The notes: a model not told the origin generated them from the sequence alone. A stretch of DNA of 64,000 bases from Amaranthus tricolor (GCF_026212465.1 NC_080062.1:619501-683500); one strand, 5' to 3'. Positions 25,030 through 39,011 are shown, counted from the first letter of the stretch. Translations and numbers: made by a program.

Positions 25030-25955
25030 TATAGGTGTTCATTCGAGTGATCGTGTCGGTTTTGGACGGGTGTCATTTGGTTCAGTTGTATTTCGATCGA
25101 TTATATTTCGAATGCGCGTCACGGTGGGTCATACTCGGATCGGGTCGTTAGTCACAGTTTTGTTGAAGATTGGTTATTCGAGCTATCGGGTTAGCATCAG
25201 TTCGGTGTCGGTTGAAGTTCATGTTGAGTTTCAATCGGTCTCAGGTTGTCATCAATTAATAATTGGTTCGGTTTTACCGAGTACAGATCGGTTCGAGTAT
25301 TTTTCAAGTAGAATTTGACTACGAATTACGAATTACGAATTACTATTGATCAATTCAGTATCAGATTAAGTTGTTAGTAAGGTTTCATTTATTTAGTTAA
25401 CATGCAAATCAATTAGTGATCATTATTACATTGTTACTTTTTCTTGTTTGATCGAAAATTAAAATTATAAAATTCTATCAATTTTCATCTAATTGGATTA
25501 AAGGTAGTCAAATAAACATTGATTTGATTATTAACTCTAAATATATGAAATCATGTATTTATAAAATTTATTATATTAAAATATTTATCACTTTATTAGA
25601 ATAACTAATAAGATGATTGAATATGAGTCGATAATACTTCTATGTTAAAAATTGGTTTAGTTTTACAGCAGTTCGATCTGAACTTCGTTCGGGTTAAGTA
25701 GGTTTTAGCCGGATCAAGTTCGGTTTCGAGCATGATTCGGCTCGATCATTATTAGGTTCGGGTAATCTCGGTTAACGGTTTATGTGTTGGTTACAAAAAG
25801 CGGTTACATCTCAGGTTTAGTTTTCCCATTTTAGGTTGTCAACTGGTTCAGATATAACTTCGGGTCGGATAATGTCGGTTCGATAAACCTAAAAAAATAC
25901 ATTTTCGAGTTTATTTACTTTCGATTTCGAGTCGGGTCACTTTTAAAGAGCTCTA
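25030..25955. mobile_element. hAT-like nonautonomous element, short member (0.93 kb)
   Basis: It starts TATAGGTGTTCATTCGAGTG and ends AAAGAGCTCTA. It is flanked by the 8-bp duplication GCCGTATT (25022-25029) / GCCATATT (25956-25963), one mismatch. The first 300 bp and last 330 bp are rich in CGGTTCGGGT-like words. They align block by block with the two ends of the 4-kb element at 39020, for example AGCTATCGGGTTAGCATCAG and GCGGTTCGATAAACC-like blocks. Small terminal inverted repeats and 8-bp duplications are hAT hallmarks. The apparent open frame in the left end is a by-product of the repeats. An 8-bp ACGAATTA-type word is tandemly repeated at 25318-25342. Confidence 0.82.
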
Positions 25956-26785
25956 GCCATATTAATACATAAAAACAATTTAAATGAAATTAAAGGAAAA
26001 AGAAAAAAAATAAAATTCATGTAAAAAAGTTGAAATAAAAAAGAGTGACTGAGTGAGTGTATACTTTGATTTATTAAAACTATGACGGTGATCTGACCTA
26101 AATAAGGCCTAGTCTGCAACATTTGCAGTTCCCACTTTCCTATGGAAAAAGTCTCGCTCTTTTTTCATACTATAAAAAACTTTAATAATCCGATATTATT
26201 AATAATCATAATGTAACAAGTGGCTTCTTGCGAGAAAGTTTGTATTCTTTACTTTTTTAGTTTTAATATTAATTAAATTTTTGAATTTATCTTTTTATTG
26301 ATTTCATTATAATAATTATAATTTGTGATTAATTATAAATAATTTTTATTTATAAAGTGTGCTTATTTCTTAAAAATGTACTAAGGTAATTTCTAATTTA
26401 TAGAATAAGTTTTTTAGTGAATTATAGTCTTAAAATTTAGAACTCTTGCAAATTACAATTTTAATGTTTATCTTTTTGTGAATTACAACTTCAATGTTTA
26501 TTTATTGCTAATTACAGATCAAAATTTGCAGCGTTCAAGTCAAATTACAAATTTCTGACCACTTAAACTAAAATTACGACCACTAAAATGATTGAAATTA
26601 TGTGAATTGACTTGACCGGTATAGTTTTTGATATTTTGGTGGCTGTAATAGAAAAAATTATAGTTATAATTCGCAAAAGTAATTAACTTTAAAACTGTAT
26701 GTTGCTAATTATTTCAAAAATATAATTAATATCAAAATCTAAAAATATATACAATTACATACAAAAGAAATATAACAATTATTTT

Positions 26786-27017
26786 CTCCGTTCTTTTTAC
26801 ATAGTTTTCAAAGTAATTTTCGGTCTCAATATCTCTAATTACGCATTATAAAAAATTATAAAAAATATATGAAAATAACGTATATATTAAGACAAATCTA
26901 ATACAATTTCATAGAATATATATTATATATTCTATATATCTCTTACAAATTATAGTCAAATTTATCTTCTTTTATAATAAAATATTCCAAACAACAAAAA
27001 AATTAGAAAACGGAGGA
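26786..27017. mobile_element. Probable small TIR element (CTCCGTT-type MITE)
   Basis: Left end TTCTCCGTTCTTTTTACATAG and right end TTAGAAAACGGAGGAA are imperfect inverted repeats enclosing A+T-rich DNA of about 230 bp. This resembles mariner-type MITEs. Target-site duplication was not resolved. Confidence 0.45.
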
Positions 27018-27639
27018 ATTATCAAATGACGAAAAAGGGTATTTATTATACATAGGAGTAAATGTAAGTGGGTCGTTCGAATTTAAAAAAGTAGTCAGCT
27101 TGAATAACTCCTATTATTGATGAAGGTAGTGATGGTGTTGGGCTCGACACAATTTGAAAGTGGAAGAGAAAATAGACGGGGTGGGTAGAATTTTTTGGCA
27201 CTTTTCACTTAAAAGATGGACTGCACGTGTGCCTTCAAATAATACCAACGCACTGGCAGATGGCAGTTAATACGTCTTCTTTATTCCAACTTTTAAGTAC
27301 TCTCTCAAACTCCATCTCTTTGAAATCGTTTAAGCCTTTAAGGTGATGGTTGATATCACATGATATATTGTAATCCCTTTTATATATCTTAGGAGTTTTA
27401 TTTGATTTTTTACGAATTTTAAGCAGAGTCAAAAGTGGGACTCTAAGGGTAGAAAAGAGAGTGGTATTATGGGTTTTTAATGTAAGGGAGGAAAATTAGT
27501 ATGGGTAATGAAGGATATAATTGAAAATAGGACAAAAGTACTAAGGGCATAAAAGTCAAAAACCCATATCAAAAATAGAAATGAGACTTGACCATAAAAG
27601 AAAATGAGACACATAAGCTGAATAGGAGGGAGTATATTC

Positions 27640-27832
27640 TAATACGTTCTCTCACATGAAAATTTATTTGGGCTAGAAGTGTGGATGCGCACAGACGCTG
27701 AATATTTCACTTTAAATGAAAGGTGATTGAGATTCGAACCCGTGACCTCTTATCACGTTAACTCTGATACCATTTTAAGAAACCAACTCAATCAAAAGCT
27801 TAAGCTGATGGTTGAGGCTCCAAGATATGTTA
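27640..27832 (-). repeat. SINE-like tRNA-derived repeat, well-preserved head
   Basis: Read on the minus strand: AGCTTTTGATTGAGTTGGTT (box-A-like), TGGTATCAGAGTTAACGTG, GAGGTCACGGGTTCGAATCTC with a near-perfect box B (GGTTCGAATC), then a unique tail. The promoter-like boxes are spaced about 50 nt apart, as in tRNA-derived SINEs. Confidence 0.65.
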
Positions 27833-29315
27833 TACACTTTAAAAGAAATTGCTACAGATATTGACATATTATAAAAGAAAATGTCGTTTTAATAAAAATC
27901 TCAAAGTTGTAAATTGAAGTATTATATTTCCTCAGTTCTGAAATAGTTGCTATTTTATGGTTATTGACACTATTTATAGTTGAAGCTTATTTTATTTGTT
28001 AAGGCTAAGAAAAAATATAGTTAAAATGGATCTTATTTAAATTGTCTAATCACATACTTCATCAGGTGGAAACATATTTATGTTGAAAGTTATATTAAAT
28101 AACGATGTAAAAAGATGTAAAAAGAAGATACGTAAAAATGTTAAATATCATTTACAATATTAATTTAGATTATTATTTGATTTCAAATGTTATTACCTAT
28201 TTGATTGTTATTAATCTCTCATCTAGTGTCATATAACTCTTTTGTCATTGAGATATTCTTAGGTTTAAAAAATTACTCGCTCTATTAATTAGTTTATAAA
28301 ACTTTACTTGCAAATATTATTTCTCTTGTAGTACTTAACAAAAGAGGTAATGAAGTCTCAAACTATTTACAAAAACACGCTTTTCATAAAAGTGAGAATT
28401 TAGTTTATATTTTTTTTAATAATTTTTTTAATAATTTTTTGAATCTTCTGAATCTTCGTGCACTTCTCTTTATGTACACAAATTTTATACTATCTTTCTC
28501 ATCAAATACTTTGCTAAGTTAAGGTTAATGATACTACTAATTATTTAAGTTTATATTATATATTATGATTAATGTTTAAATAAATATAGTAGTGAAATTT
28601 TATTTGAATTATTTAATTATATATTTTTATAATATTAATTTTTTATAATTTTTATTATATATAAATAATTAAAATAACACATTAAATTGCATTAAATGAG
28701 TGAAAATAAGAATATTTAGGGTTATCAACTAAAGATATTTATTGATTTATATTCCCTATTAATTTTAAAAGTATCCTCATGCAGAGCTACGCATCTCCTC
28801 TGAGGCTCATTCTTGTTGACTTGGTTGGTCATGGGTAGATATTATTATGGATTTTGGATAATAAAAACAAATATCATTAATTTTTGTAATTTAAATTACA
28901 AGTCAAGCCAAGAGAAAAGCTAAATAAAATAAAAACTTAGAATCTTAATATATAGTATTTAGGAAAAGTAATATTTATTTCATTCGAGACAAAATACAAT
29001 TCTCACTTAATTAAGTTTAATTAAGACTTTGACTCTAAGCTATTCTAATTAAAGGTTCAAATCTCATTACCCATTATAGGGATTAAGAGGTAAACAAAAT
29101 CGGGTTTGCAATAATCCTCTAATTTAAACACTTTTATGTTTACGAGAAAGAGTTGTATTGCATTCGAATTTTTAACCCAACAGACTCTCGTGTGTTAAGG
29201 TGTGAATATGGGTTGAGTCAATAAACATATGCGTCTCTAATTTTGATTAAATTATAAAATTTTAGTTGAGTTGATTTCTTGAAAATATTATACTTAGTTT
29301 TACATACACAGATTC

Positions 29316-29446
29316 TTATTATCTTGTACGAGACGGTTTCATCATGAGACGATGCCTATACATGAGCTGAATAGCCAAACTAATACAAATTATATTAGCA
29401 TATAACTTTCTTGTTGAGGTCGTACGTACGTCTATCACAAGAGTAG
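29316..29446. mobile_element. GAGACGGTTTCAT-type MITE
   Basis: Left end TCTTGTACGAGACGGTTTCA and right end (inverted) TCTTGTGATAGACGTACG are imperfect inverted repeats about 130 bp apart. The interior ACATGAGCTGAATAGCC resembles the internal block of the related copy near 63.5 kb. Confidence 0.5.
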
Positions 29447-29449
29447 AGC

Positions 29450-31500
29450 CAGAGTAAAGATTGACAAATTTTATAAAGGTCTTGTGCAATTTCAAAATTT
29501 ATGATGTTTTTCTAACTACTTTGTATGCTAACACTTAACATATACAACATAATTTAATATTAAGGCCTCTAATTTTTTTTCGAGACCCTATACCATTAAA
29601 CATATTAAACATATTCAAAATCTCCTCTAAAGATAAGCTGTTTTATACATTAGTTAATCTTCTTCTGATTATGTTGGGAGTAGGATTTGGCCTCCTAACA
29701 GAATGCGTCATTATAATGCATTGTACAAAAATAAGTTAATTATCAAACGTCCTTGTATCTTATTTGCCATGCATGGCATTGCTTGTATTGCACGAGAAAC
29801 TTTAAGCATTTGTAGGGTTTATTTATAGACAAACATTATATGGAGTTTCATCAATTTCGGTACTCCCTACTCCCTACTATATGTTGCGCCACTCTTCCAC
29901 TAACTAAACCTATTGTTTCTTGTCAAATACTCATTCTTTTTGATATGTTTAATTTGTTGAAACAAATTATTAGTAAGTAATTTGATTTTTGAGACTATAA
30001 AGATAAAATAATAAATTTCGTATATTAATTGAAAATATATGAAATATTTAAAAAACTGATGTACTTGCAAAATTGTTGTATAAGAGCAAGTTAAAATTTG
30101 ATTAATTTGATTTGAATATTATAAATGCGAAAATTCTGTAGTTTAAAAGAAAAGTCTATCAAATAGAAAAATATTAAATTCATGAATTGTGTAATGATTC
30201 GAATCACAGCCATCTTGAAAAATTTGATGGCCCTGTGCAAAACTTTTATTTTTGCGTCTTATTTATAGTAAATGTATTTATTTTATTAATAAAATTAACA
30301 TATTTTGTTTGTTTGATTAATTTTTTCATATACGGGAAAAAGAGGAGATCATGTGCTGTCAATCATCTTGTGCACTCTCAAAGAGCCCTCTGACTCAAAT
30401 TAGAAATCTTAATTAGTTTTTAATGCTTTGCTGCTTAATTTTACTTGTTGTGATATTAATTAGTCATAATACTTTTACATCTATCTTAAAACACAATAAA
30501 GTAATTAAAGTTGAATGACCATCCAAACTTTATTAACGATAATAAAGTTTTATCAATTTCCTTGCTAGATAAAACCTAAATTCAATTATCGATAATAAAG
30601 CTTTATGAATTTTATTAACAAAAAAAATTTATTAATTTATTATCTTGGAATGGAAATTTTTACTTAATTATTACTAATTAATAAATCTATATGTTTGCAT
30701 TATATTGACTTTTACACAATTAACCAATAAAGTTTAACATAATCAAGTAAGATTATATTAGGTTCTTACTCCAATGATGTCTAATTTTATAATACAACTT
30801 TCAATGGTTTTACTTATAGATATTTGAGGATATATACAGTCAAAATTAAATGATTAAAAACACAAAAATTTAAATTGTCTAAATATTAATTAATTATAAT
30901 TAGAGAAAGTACATCATATCTAAAATATGAAACATTTTAGAATTGCATAACGACAAAAATCAGCACGAAGATAAAAACTAAACTTCAAGCTAGCACCCAC
31001 AAACCACATACTTCACAATTCAATCAAAGATGTAGCTTCAATATCAAGAAGTTTTCCTTTATAGAATTCTTCAACCACCTAGTCCTTTTTTGACATTAAT
31101 TAAAGCATCCTTACATAACCCTAATGATAGATATGGATCATATTTAAGAATAGAAAAATCAATTAATAATAATAAAGAAAAAGAATTAAAGCATAGGAGT
31201 ACAATTTATTAGAGTGATTTTAATTATCAACAAACAACTTTGCCATAAGTGTGTGCTTCCTACCAACATATATCACAACAAAGATTCCTAGCCCTTGTTT
31301 TTGGTTCCACTATACCACTTCCCCATGTGTTAAGGTCCCCATTGCAATTGGTTGTGTGTATGTGTTCTAGATTAGCTTTTGATTATATTGCTTTTCCTTG
31401 CTGTTGTTTCTTTCATCCCCTTATATATTTCTATCAAAATATATTTTATTTGATTTTATCCATTCTTTTAGATTTAACAAAATATACCTCAATATAACCT
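29450..31500. other. Intergenic, no gene seen
   Basis: A+T-rich, without supportable coding sequence. The segment around 31240-31440 is less A+T-biased and pyrimidine-rich but shows no exon structure. Confidence 0.45.
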
Positions 31501-31612
31501 AAATACTTGGAGTACATATCACATTATATATACACTCGAGAATGTGAGAGTTGAGAATGGCTGCTTAATGTATATCTTTCAGAAATCACATCATAGTTCA
31601 TATTGTCGTGAA

Positions 31613-31895
31613 TGTAAAGCTAAGAATAGTCAACTAGTGTGTTACTTTCAGATATAACAATTAACGTATCCTATATGTTTAAAGACTTCGAATATGTTGT
31701 ATATATCCATTTCTAGGAAAAAAACAATTAACCCTTGTGATTTACATAAAGTTAAGAATAATCGACTAGTGTGTTCCTTTCAGAAATCGCTCTATGTGTA
31801 TCTTAATAGAATATATAACAAATTCTATATATGTTTAAAATCTATAAATATATTGTATCTATTTATAGGAAAATACATATAACCCTTACGATTTT
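31613..31895. repeat. Diverged tandem duplication (about 132-150 bp unit)
   Basis: Two adjacent units, about 31613-31744 and 31745-31895. Both contain a TAAGAATA..CACTAGTGTGTT-like block, CTTTCAGA, TATATGTTTAAA, TATTGTAT and TAGGAAA..ACAATTAACCCTT-like blocks in the same order, with many substitutions. Confidence 0.7.
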
Positions 31896-34427
31896 CATCA
31901 AAATAAATATATAACTTGTAAAATTTCATATGTTTTTATAAATTTGTCAAGAGAATGTATACGAAAACATGTGATAGAGGTCATATAAATGGGCATGAAA
32001 AGGGATAAACTGAACCCATTAGTGGGGCTACACTAACTTGTTATTTCAGTCAACAACAAAAGGTGAAATGCCCATTTGCATGTTATCTCCTCGTGGGGTG
32101 AGAGCAATTTTCCAACTGTCCTTTTGGGTTATACTCAAATAGATAGTTGAAATTTGCCATATTTTTTTGTGGTCCTTTTTTTCATTTGGTGGTTTAGTTT
32201 GTGGTTTTAAATACTAGCTTATTCCATTTAATCAATTTGCTTATACTATGTTGTTTCCATGTACACTTTGGACTACAGATTATGTTAAATATATTTTGCT
32301 TCATTTCTTCTCTATCATAATAATAAGATTGGAATTATGGGATAATGGAGTACTTTTTATTTAGGGATTTTATGATCTTAAACTTATGATTATTGTGGAA
32401 GCCAATACAATATTACATCATCATTATAGCCCCATTTCATTTATCATACAAATAAAAACTTTATTTCATGAATGTTGATATTAGTGGTAATTGTCATAGG
32501 TTTGTATTGTTAACTTTTTTTTATGGTAGGATTATTAATGTTAAATTTGTGGTACGATAGGCTTATTACATCAGAGAAAAGTATAATCAAATATAAATTT
32601 AATGAGTTGTTATTCTAAAATCAATCTGATGATCTCATATTAGTCATATACTCTATACTATTCGACGTTGGATCACAAGTGGATAATTCTCAACATTGGG
32701 CTTTTTTTTTTTAACTTGAATGAGAACACTGCTATTTTTGTACTTGATAACTAAATCTATTATCTTTTAGAATTAATGAGACACAACACTTTAATTAATT
32801 TAAATCCAAATGTATATAACTTGCTCTGATATCATGTTAAATTTTTTTGTTAGTCTTTCACTTATTAGCCCATACAAGAAAAAAAAATAATTTCTTATAA
32901 ATTTGACAAGTTCCAATCTTAAAAACAATCAATAATAAATTGATTAATTTATTGATTAATACTTTTTTATTAGTCAAACGTCCTCTACTTTTCCTTGTAG
33001 CATTGGAACTCACAAGTGGATACTTCTCAACAATTAATTAGGAGTGCAATTATGTACATTTTAATCTTTAACCTAATCTAACTTTAATGATTTATAAGTT
33101 AATATGGAGCAAGAAAAACTTAAATATTGTGGCACTATATTATTAAATAATGTTTGAAAAATATTCCTATTTCATAACATAATAAGCAGAAAAAATTATT
33201 TTTTTCTTCTTATTTTAAGTTAACTTCTTATATAATATATGATGGAAAATAGCCTTTTACAAGGTACCTTATGCTATATATATTTTGTTGTGAATTTGTT
33301 ATTGAACTTTTTCTCATTGCATGTTATGATGTTGCCAAATAAATTATTGTTGATTAGCTTGCCCAACTAACTATTCATTCATAAGATGAACAAATTAAAT
33401 GTCAACCAAGAAATTTAATGCCTCATTGAAGGAAATCTTAAATTCTTGCATGGAAAAAGTTATACTCCTATTATACTTGATGGAGCATGTATCTAAATTC
33501 ACACATAAAAGTATCTCATAAAGATTGACTCATAAGTGATACGAAAAAACACAAGAAAAATTGAGTGGGAGAAGAATATTTTTTAAAGCTCAACAATAGT
33601 TTGTTATCGTTTTTTGTTTTTAATATTTTATTTTTTGATTAAAAAACACAAGAAAGCTCAACAATATTTTTTAGTTGTCAGTTTTCAAAATTATTATGTT
33701 CCCAATAAACTTGACTAATTAATTTTTATTTAAGAAAATCACAATAATACTGAATATGCCGCCTTCATATGGTACAATAATAATTTTGAGTTTTAAGTTC
33801 AAATCTCATTTGCTCTTTCGTTTAAGTGGAAAATATAACGTCATGTAATTTGAAAATGTACATATTGCATCTACACTAGAAATTGACAAAACTACTTAAG
33901 GCAAGGATTAGTTACAATACTTACAACCCACCTTAAAAAATCAGTGAAAATATGGTGTACTAGTATATATGAGGTATTTAGACCATAAATTACTTTAAAT
34001 ATAGGCATGTCTATAATTTAATACATGTTGGTCTTGCTGTCAATTTAAAAAATCGATCAAAAATCATAAAATAATTGCAATTTTTCATTGCTAACTTAAA
34101 ATTTCTTTTTGTGATTTTTATATGAAAATTTTCGTTAAATCCAAATCTTAATCCTGATCTATATTTTTAGCTCAATTTGCTCTGGGGTGAAGAAATATGA
34201 TAAAAACTTTTAAATATATCATTATATTCTAAAGTGTCAACTACTTCTATTGTATTAACATTGTGACAGTATATTGATGATATACTGGAAGGAGTATCCC
34301 AATAAATTGCACTTGCATGGACCTTAACCTACAAGCTACTGTGCAACTCCTACTTTTGTTGTTTGCATGTTTTTACTTTGAAGAAGTATGAACCCTCCAT
34401 CAACTACAGCTTATTAATGACACAGTA

Positions 34428-34501
34428 ACTCTTTAAACTTATTGTCACTTTATATACACCTCTATAAATGTTAGATAGTGACAATTTACTTAAAAGAGTT
34501 A
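34428..34501. repeat. Short hairpin-forming inverted repeat
   Basis: AACTCTTTAAACTTATTGTCAC (positions 34428-34449) is nearly the reverse complement of 34479-34501, with a loop of about 29 nt. It could be a tiny MITE or solo hairpin. No target duplication was established. Confidence 0.6.
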
Positions 34502-37112
34502 TTCAAAGCAAATCTAATGACCTGAAAATTAATTAGGCTTCTAATTGAACTCGATTTGACACAACTTCAACAATTATGTAAATATCAATATAACACAAAG
34601 TCTGATTTTAAACCAACTCGAAACACCTAATCTGAAATTAATCTGATGACCAGAATACTCCTGAGACACATAACTACTTTGATTGATCTTTAGGCCTACT
34701 ATATGGCTTAAATAAGGTACTCAATGAGAAATTTTAGTTTTCAATTTAATCTCAATTTTCTTGAGTATTTTTTTATATAATTATTACAGTTTGACTTTTT
34801 CAATACTCATGTATAAAAATATACTTTCACAATATAGATTTAATAAATAAATTAATAATTTAATATATTTCTGGTTCAAATTGTACATTGACAAACATGA
34901 AAATTAAAGAGTAACAACCATAAAAATGTCCATATATACTGCCCTTGCGGTCATTCAAAAATTTAAGGACAATTTAGATTTTGTTTAATCCTCCATGTAT
35001 TGGATGATCATATTTTAGTATTTTAATTTATTTTTATTGTATTAATATGATTTTTCTTCTTGAAATTACTAAATTTTATTTTAATGAAACTAACTTATAC
35101 ATATATGAACTTATTTTCAAAAGTTGAGAATGATTTTAATAAAATTAATATAAGCTTATATTCTCTTAACATCATTTATTGTTTTAAGATGAATCAATTA
35201 TACTTTGACTTTGATTTAGCATTTTAGTCTTGAAAGGCATTTTGTCACTTCCTAATTGTTATTACCATAGTTACAAAACATATTTTCTCTAAAATTCGTC
35301 ATCATCATACTTAGTGTATTCTGTTTATAAAAAATATAATCAGACTCTGGAGAGACATGGAAGACAATAACCTATAGTCATAAAGAAGAGTTCCTTAGCT
35401 CGAAATTTCAATAAGAATTGTTTCCTAATACTTTCTTAAGCATTGTTTTTGCATTTTTAAGTGTTGGTTGAAATTTCATTGTTTTTAGTACTTTCTTGAG
35501 CATTGTTTCCCATAAAACAAAAAAATTGAATGCTTGCTTATAATATAAGCTTGAAACTAGGGCCTCTTTAGGGGTATGATTAATCTTAGCGTAGGAGTAG
35601 TACGATCTTTCGATCCTTCCCTTTCCAATTTGCAATAATGGTTATAAACATATCTTTAACATTTAAAATGAACGCTTGATTACATTATCCTATATGCAAA
35701 CAAAATGAGGACCCCCAATGTGTCATCAATTTTGACACACGTTGTATAACCTAATAAAAGTAATGTTATTTTTGCATTTTTATCATTACTTCTAGAAACC
35801 AAAAGTAGATCCACATTACTCCTTTGTCTTTAAGAGATTATACAGTAGAATATTATACGTTTAATAAGAAAATAGTGAAAGTAATTTAAATAAATAAATA
35901 AAATTAAAAGTTAAAAAAAATGAGAGAAAATATGTAAATAAGAGTTCAAAATGTGGTGACGTGATACCCAGAATAGTGAGAGATAGATACATTGGTTTTT
36001 TTTACTATATTAATATATTATGTGTTTCTCTCATTTTGCACAAGTTGTAAAATAGTGAAAATGAGAATTAAGTTGGATAATGAGACAAAAAAACAAAAAT
36101 AGATAACATCAATGATCTGAGTAATTAAGATGGAAAAAAAATATAAGTTTGTAAATGAAATTAAAAGAAAAATATGACGATTTTTAATAAAGAAAAGTGA
36201 AAAGTGATACAAATTAAAAGTGGAAAGGAAGTAATAGCTTACTAAAATACTAGCATGTGAATTATTCTTTTGTTCAACAATCGGTGATAGACTACTGTTC
36301 TTGGTTGCCTCTCTAAAATTACTTGATTTTAAATATAGATTAACTAGGATAGAAATCCGTGCAATGCACAAATTTTTAAATACGTTAATATTTAATAAAA
36401 TTTTAGACGAATGAAAATATTAAATGAAGATGTGAAATAGAGTATTTACATATGTATATTGTAATTTAAAAAGATTTAAATATAAAGAAACACAAAATAG
36501 GCAGTTAATAAAGACTTTTTAGGTTTTGAAACACCTCTTTATATATTACATTCTCAGTACGCTGACATATTTCACCATTCTTGTCGCATATGAGAATTCT
36601 TAGCCATTTCCTGCTAATCACTATTTTTATTTGATTGTAATTTCTGCCATTATAGTGAAAATACATTTTTATTTTTATAAAGGAATAATTACATATTTAC
36701 ATTACATAAAATCAAACAATATTTTTTAGTTGATTTATTTTTATTGCACTATATTTGGTAGCTAAGATAGTGTGATTGCCTTCATACAGATTCCAGTTGG
36801 CTGATTTTTTGCATTAATTTATTTGTTTCTATAATTATCATCTGGTCCAATATACACATTTTTCATAAAATTCAAAATTGTAATTATGCTAGTCCAACAA
36901 TGTAAATAATTGATTTTAATGATCAACTAATTTCCTAAATTTCGGTATACTTTTATACAAAGTGTAATTTTGCAGTATAATTTTCTAAATATTGTAATTC
37001 CAATTACATTGGAATAAATGTAATTTATTATGTAGTATAATTTTCTACGCAGTGTAATTCCAGTATCTTATCAGACAATATATAATATTCTACACAGTAC
37101 ATCATATATTTT

Positions 37113-37363
37113 CCATTATATTTTTTAAACAGTCCATTGATATACAACAGTGCAATTGGAATAATTGTGATTTATTGCATCCATAAATATATGAGTTTAC
37201 CCGAAAATATAAATTTGTAAATATGATTAGTGGAAAATCAGTATAATCTCATTATAATTTTTTAAACAATGTATTTATATACAACCATGTAATTGAAATA
37301 ATTGTGAGTTACTGCATCCATAAATATAGAGTTTTTCCAAAAATATAAATTTGAAAATATGAT
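37113..37363. repeat. Diverged tandem duplication (about 135-bp period)
   Basis: Copies at about 37113-37227 and 37249-37363 share ATTATATTTTTTAAAC, ATATACAAC, GGAATAATTGTGATTTA, TGCATCCATAAATATA and AAATATAAATTTG blocks in order. Confidence 0.75.
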
Positions 37364-37680
37364 AAATATAAAAATGTAAATCAGTGAAATTCAAATTAAT
37401 ATCATTTAATGAAAAAAAGATAAATGACATGCTCACAATTAATTTTTTTTTGCTAATATACAGAATAGAATGTATGATTTAATTGTTAATTGTGGGTTGC
37501 AGGTGACCTAAATAGAGCCTATGACCTTATCAATGCTATAAGTTTGGTTCACATCACATACATTAATTAGGCAAGCTAATTTTGTAATTGTAACGTAAAT
37601 GTGAATGATAGGATAATGGAGTGTGATTTATTTAAAGTTAAACCACAAGTCCACAATAAATAGCCTTCAAATGCTTGTTC

Positions 37681-38021
37681 TGTTCCTTTTTATTTGTCTA
37701 AACACTAGATGTGTAAATTATTAATTGAGTACTTGATTAAATTATTTTTTCTTCTGTTTCTTTTTATTTGTCTAAACACTAATACTTGATTAAATTATTT
37801 TTTCTTCTGTTCCCTTTTATTTGTCTAAACACTAGATGTGTAAACTATTAATTGAATACTTGATTAAATTATTTTTTCTTCTGTTCCTTTTTATTTGTCT
37901 AAACACTAGATGTGTAAACTATTAATTGAGTACTTGATTACATTATTTTTTCTTCTGTTCCTTTTTATTTGTCTAAACACTAGACGTGTAAACTATTAAT
38001 TGAGTACTTGATTACATTATT
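37681..38021. repeat. 74-bp minisatellite, five copies
   Basis: Copies start at 37681, 37755, 37808, 37882 and 37956, each with TGTTCCTTTTTATTTGTCTA at its head. Copies 1, 3 and 4 are 74 bp, copy 2 has lost 21 bp, and copy 5 is cut short at about 38021. Copies 4 and 5 are nearly identical, so the array has grown recently. Confidence 0.92.
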
Positions 38022-38029
38022 AAAAATAG

Positions 38030-39011
38030 TGCTTTAAATTAAAATAAGAATTTCACCAAACAAAATAATGAGTACATTTTAAATGAAGTAGAGTAATAAA
38101 AGAAGTTAGGCAAACCTATATAACTTGTAAAATTTAGGATATGGTAATGAATAATGATAGATACCACATTTAGGGTTATAAATCGTATAAGCATGTATAT
38201 GGAAATTTTTCTAGTTAAATGGGGCAAACTAAAATAAATAGAGGGAGTATATTTTATGTTTTCTAAAATTTAAGCAAATTGTTAATACAATTTAAAAAGC
38301 TCTAAATGTTAAGAATCAGAAAAAAATAAAATTTAGTTCAACATTTATTCCTTTTCTAAATTAATTACATCACTTAGCTAGTAATTTAATGATAAATTTA
38401 TATGATATTAGTAGCCCTCGGAATCAATATAAATAGTTATAAATACAACTGTATTTAATGATTATAAATGTCATTTTAAATAATAATATATATTTAGTAC
38501 ATGTACACAATTTTTAGGGCTACATTATGATAATCTATTGTAAATTAAACGGAGTACTACATATTACAAACTAAATGTATTATTGATAATACATTCACAT
38601 ATATATTTTTTGATTATAAATATCAATATAATTGATTAGTGGTGAATCAAAGATATTAATTACTATATAATAAGTCGAACATTCAATTTTATATTATTAC
38701 GTATTATATATAGCACAATTTTTATTTCTATAAACAAGATTTTTAATTAAAATATCCGATTATGATACAAGCAGATTCAAATCTAAATTTTTTACTTATT
38801 TTTAAAATAGTACTTGTCCTATGTGGTCGCATGTCAAATAACTATTCCCCCTCGTTTGCATTATCTTTGAGAAGTTGCTATCATTCCTTGTCATATGCTT
38901 TCAATTCCACGTAACAAATCATAATGCATGTGATTTCGTCTATATATTTCCTTCATGATTTCGATTATTTTAATTACTACTTGATAGTTTATAATTTTTA
39001 GTCTATTTCTA
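38030..39011. other. Intergenic, no gene seen
   Basis: A+T-rich. It contains an isolated Stowaway-like right end (AATAGAGGGAGTATA at about 38237), and no exon. Confidence 0.5.

Larger units (their letters stand above)
25970..29300. other. Intergenic with MITE relics, no gene seen
   Basis: A+T-rich DNA. A Stowaway-type right end (GAATAGGAGGGAGTATA) is visible at about 27621-27637, without an assignable left end. No exon is supportable. Confidence 0.5.
31900..37660. other. Intergenic, no gene seen
   Basis: Long A+T-rich stretch with no recognisable gene. It contains a SINE-like relic at about 33765-33895 (AAGTTCAAATCTCATTTGC, then GCATCTACAC), the hairpin at 34428 and the duplication at 37113. 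Confidence 0.5.

Noticed and set aside
24998..25318. Open frame of 106 codons with SYRVSISSVSVEV-like phrases, and its look-alike at 39107-39307
   Set aside because: Both frames fall inside the CGGTTCGGGT-rich left ends of the two hAT elements. The shared peptide phrases reflect homologous transposon termini, not a conserved protein.
27235..27432. 65-codon minus-strand open frame
   Set aside because: No recognisable domain and no spliced partners; it lies next to a Stowaway-type relic. Not supportable as a gene.
30187..31497. Open frames at 30187-30393 and 31249-31497
   Set aside because: Hydrophobic or low-complexity translations of A+T-rich DNA, without homology I recognise or splice structure.
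35408..35635. Minus-strand open frame with a repeated TMLKKVL phrase
   Set aside because: The phrase comes from a short duplicated stretch (about 35420-35515, ACTTTCTTxAGCATTGTTT). There is no domain or exon context.
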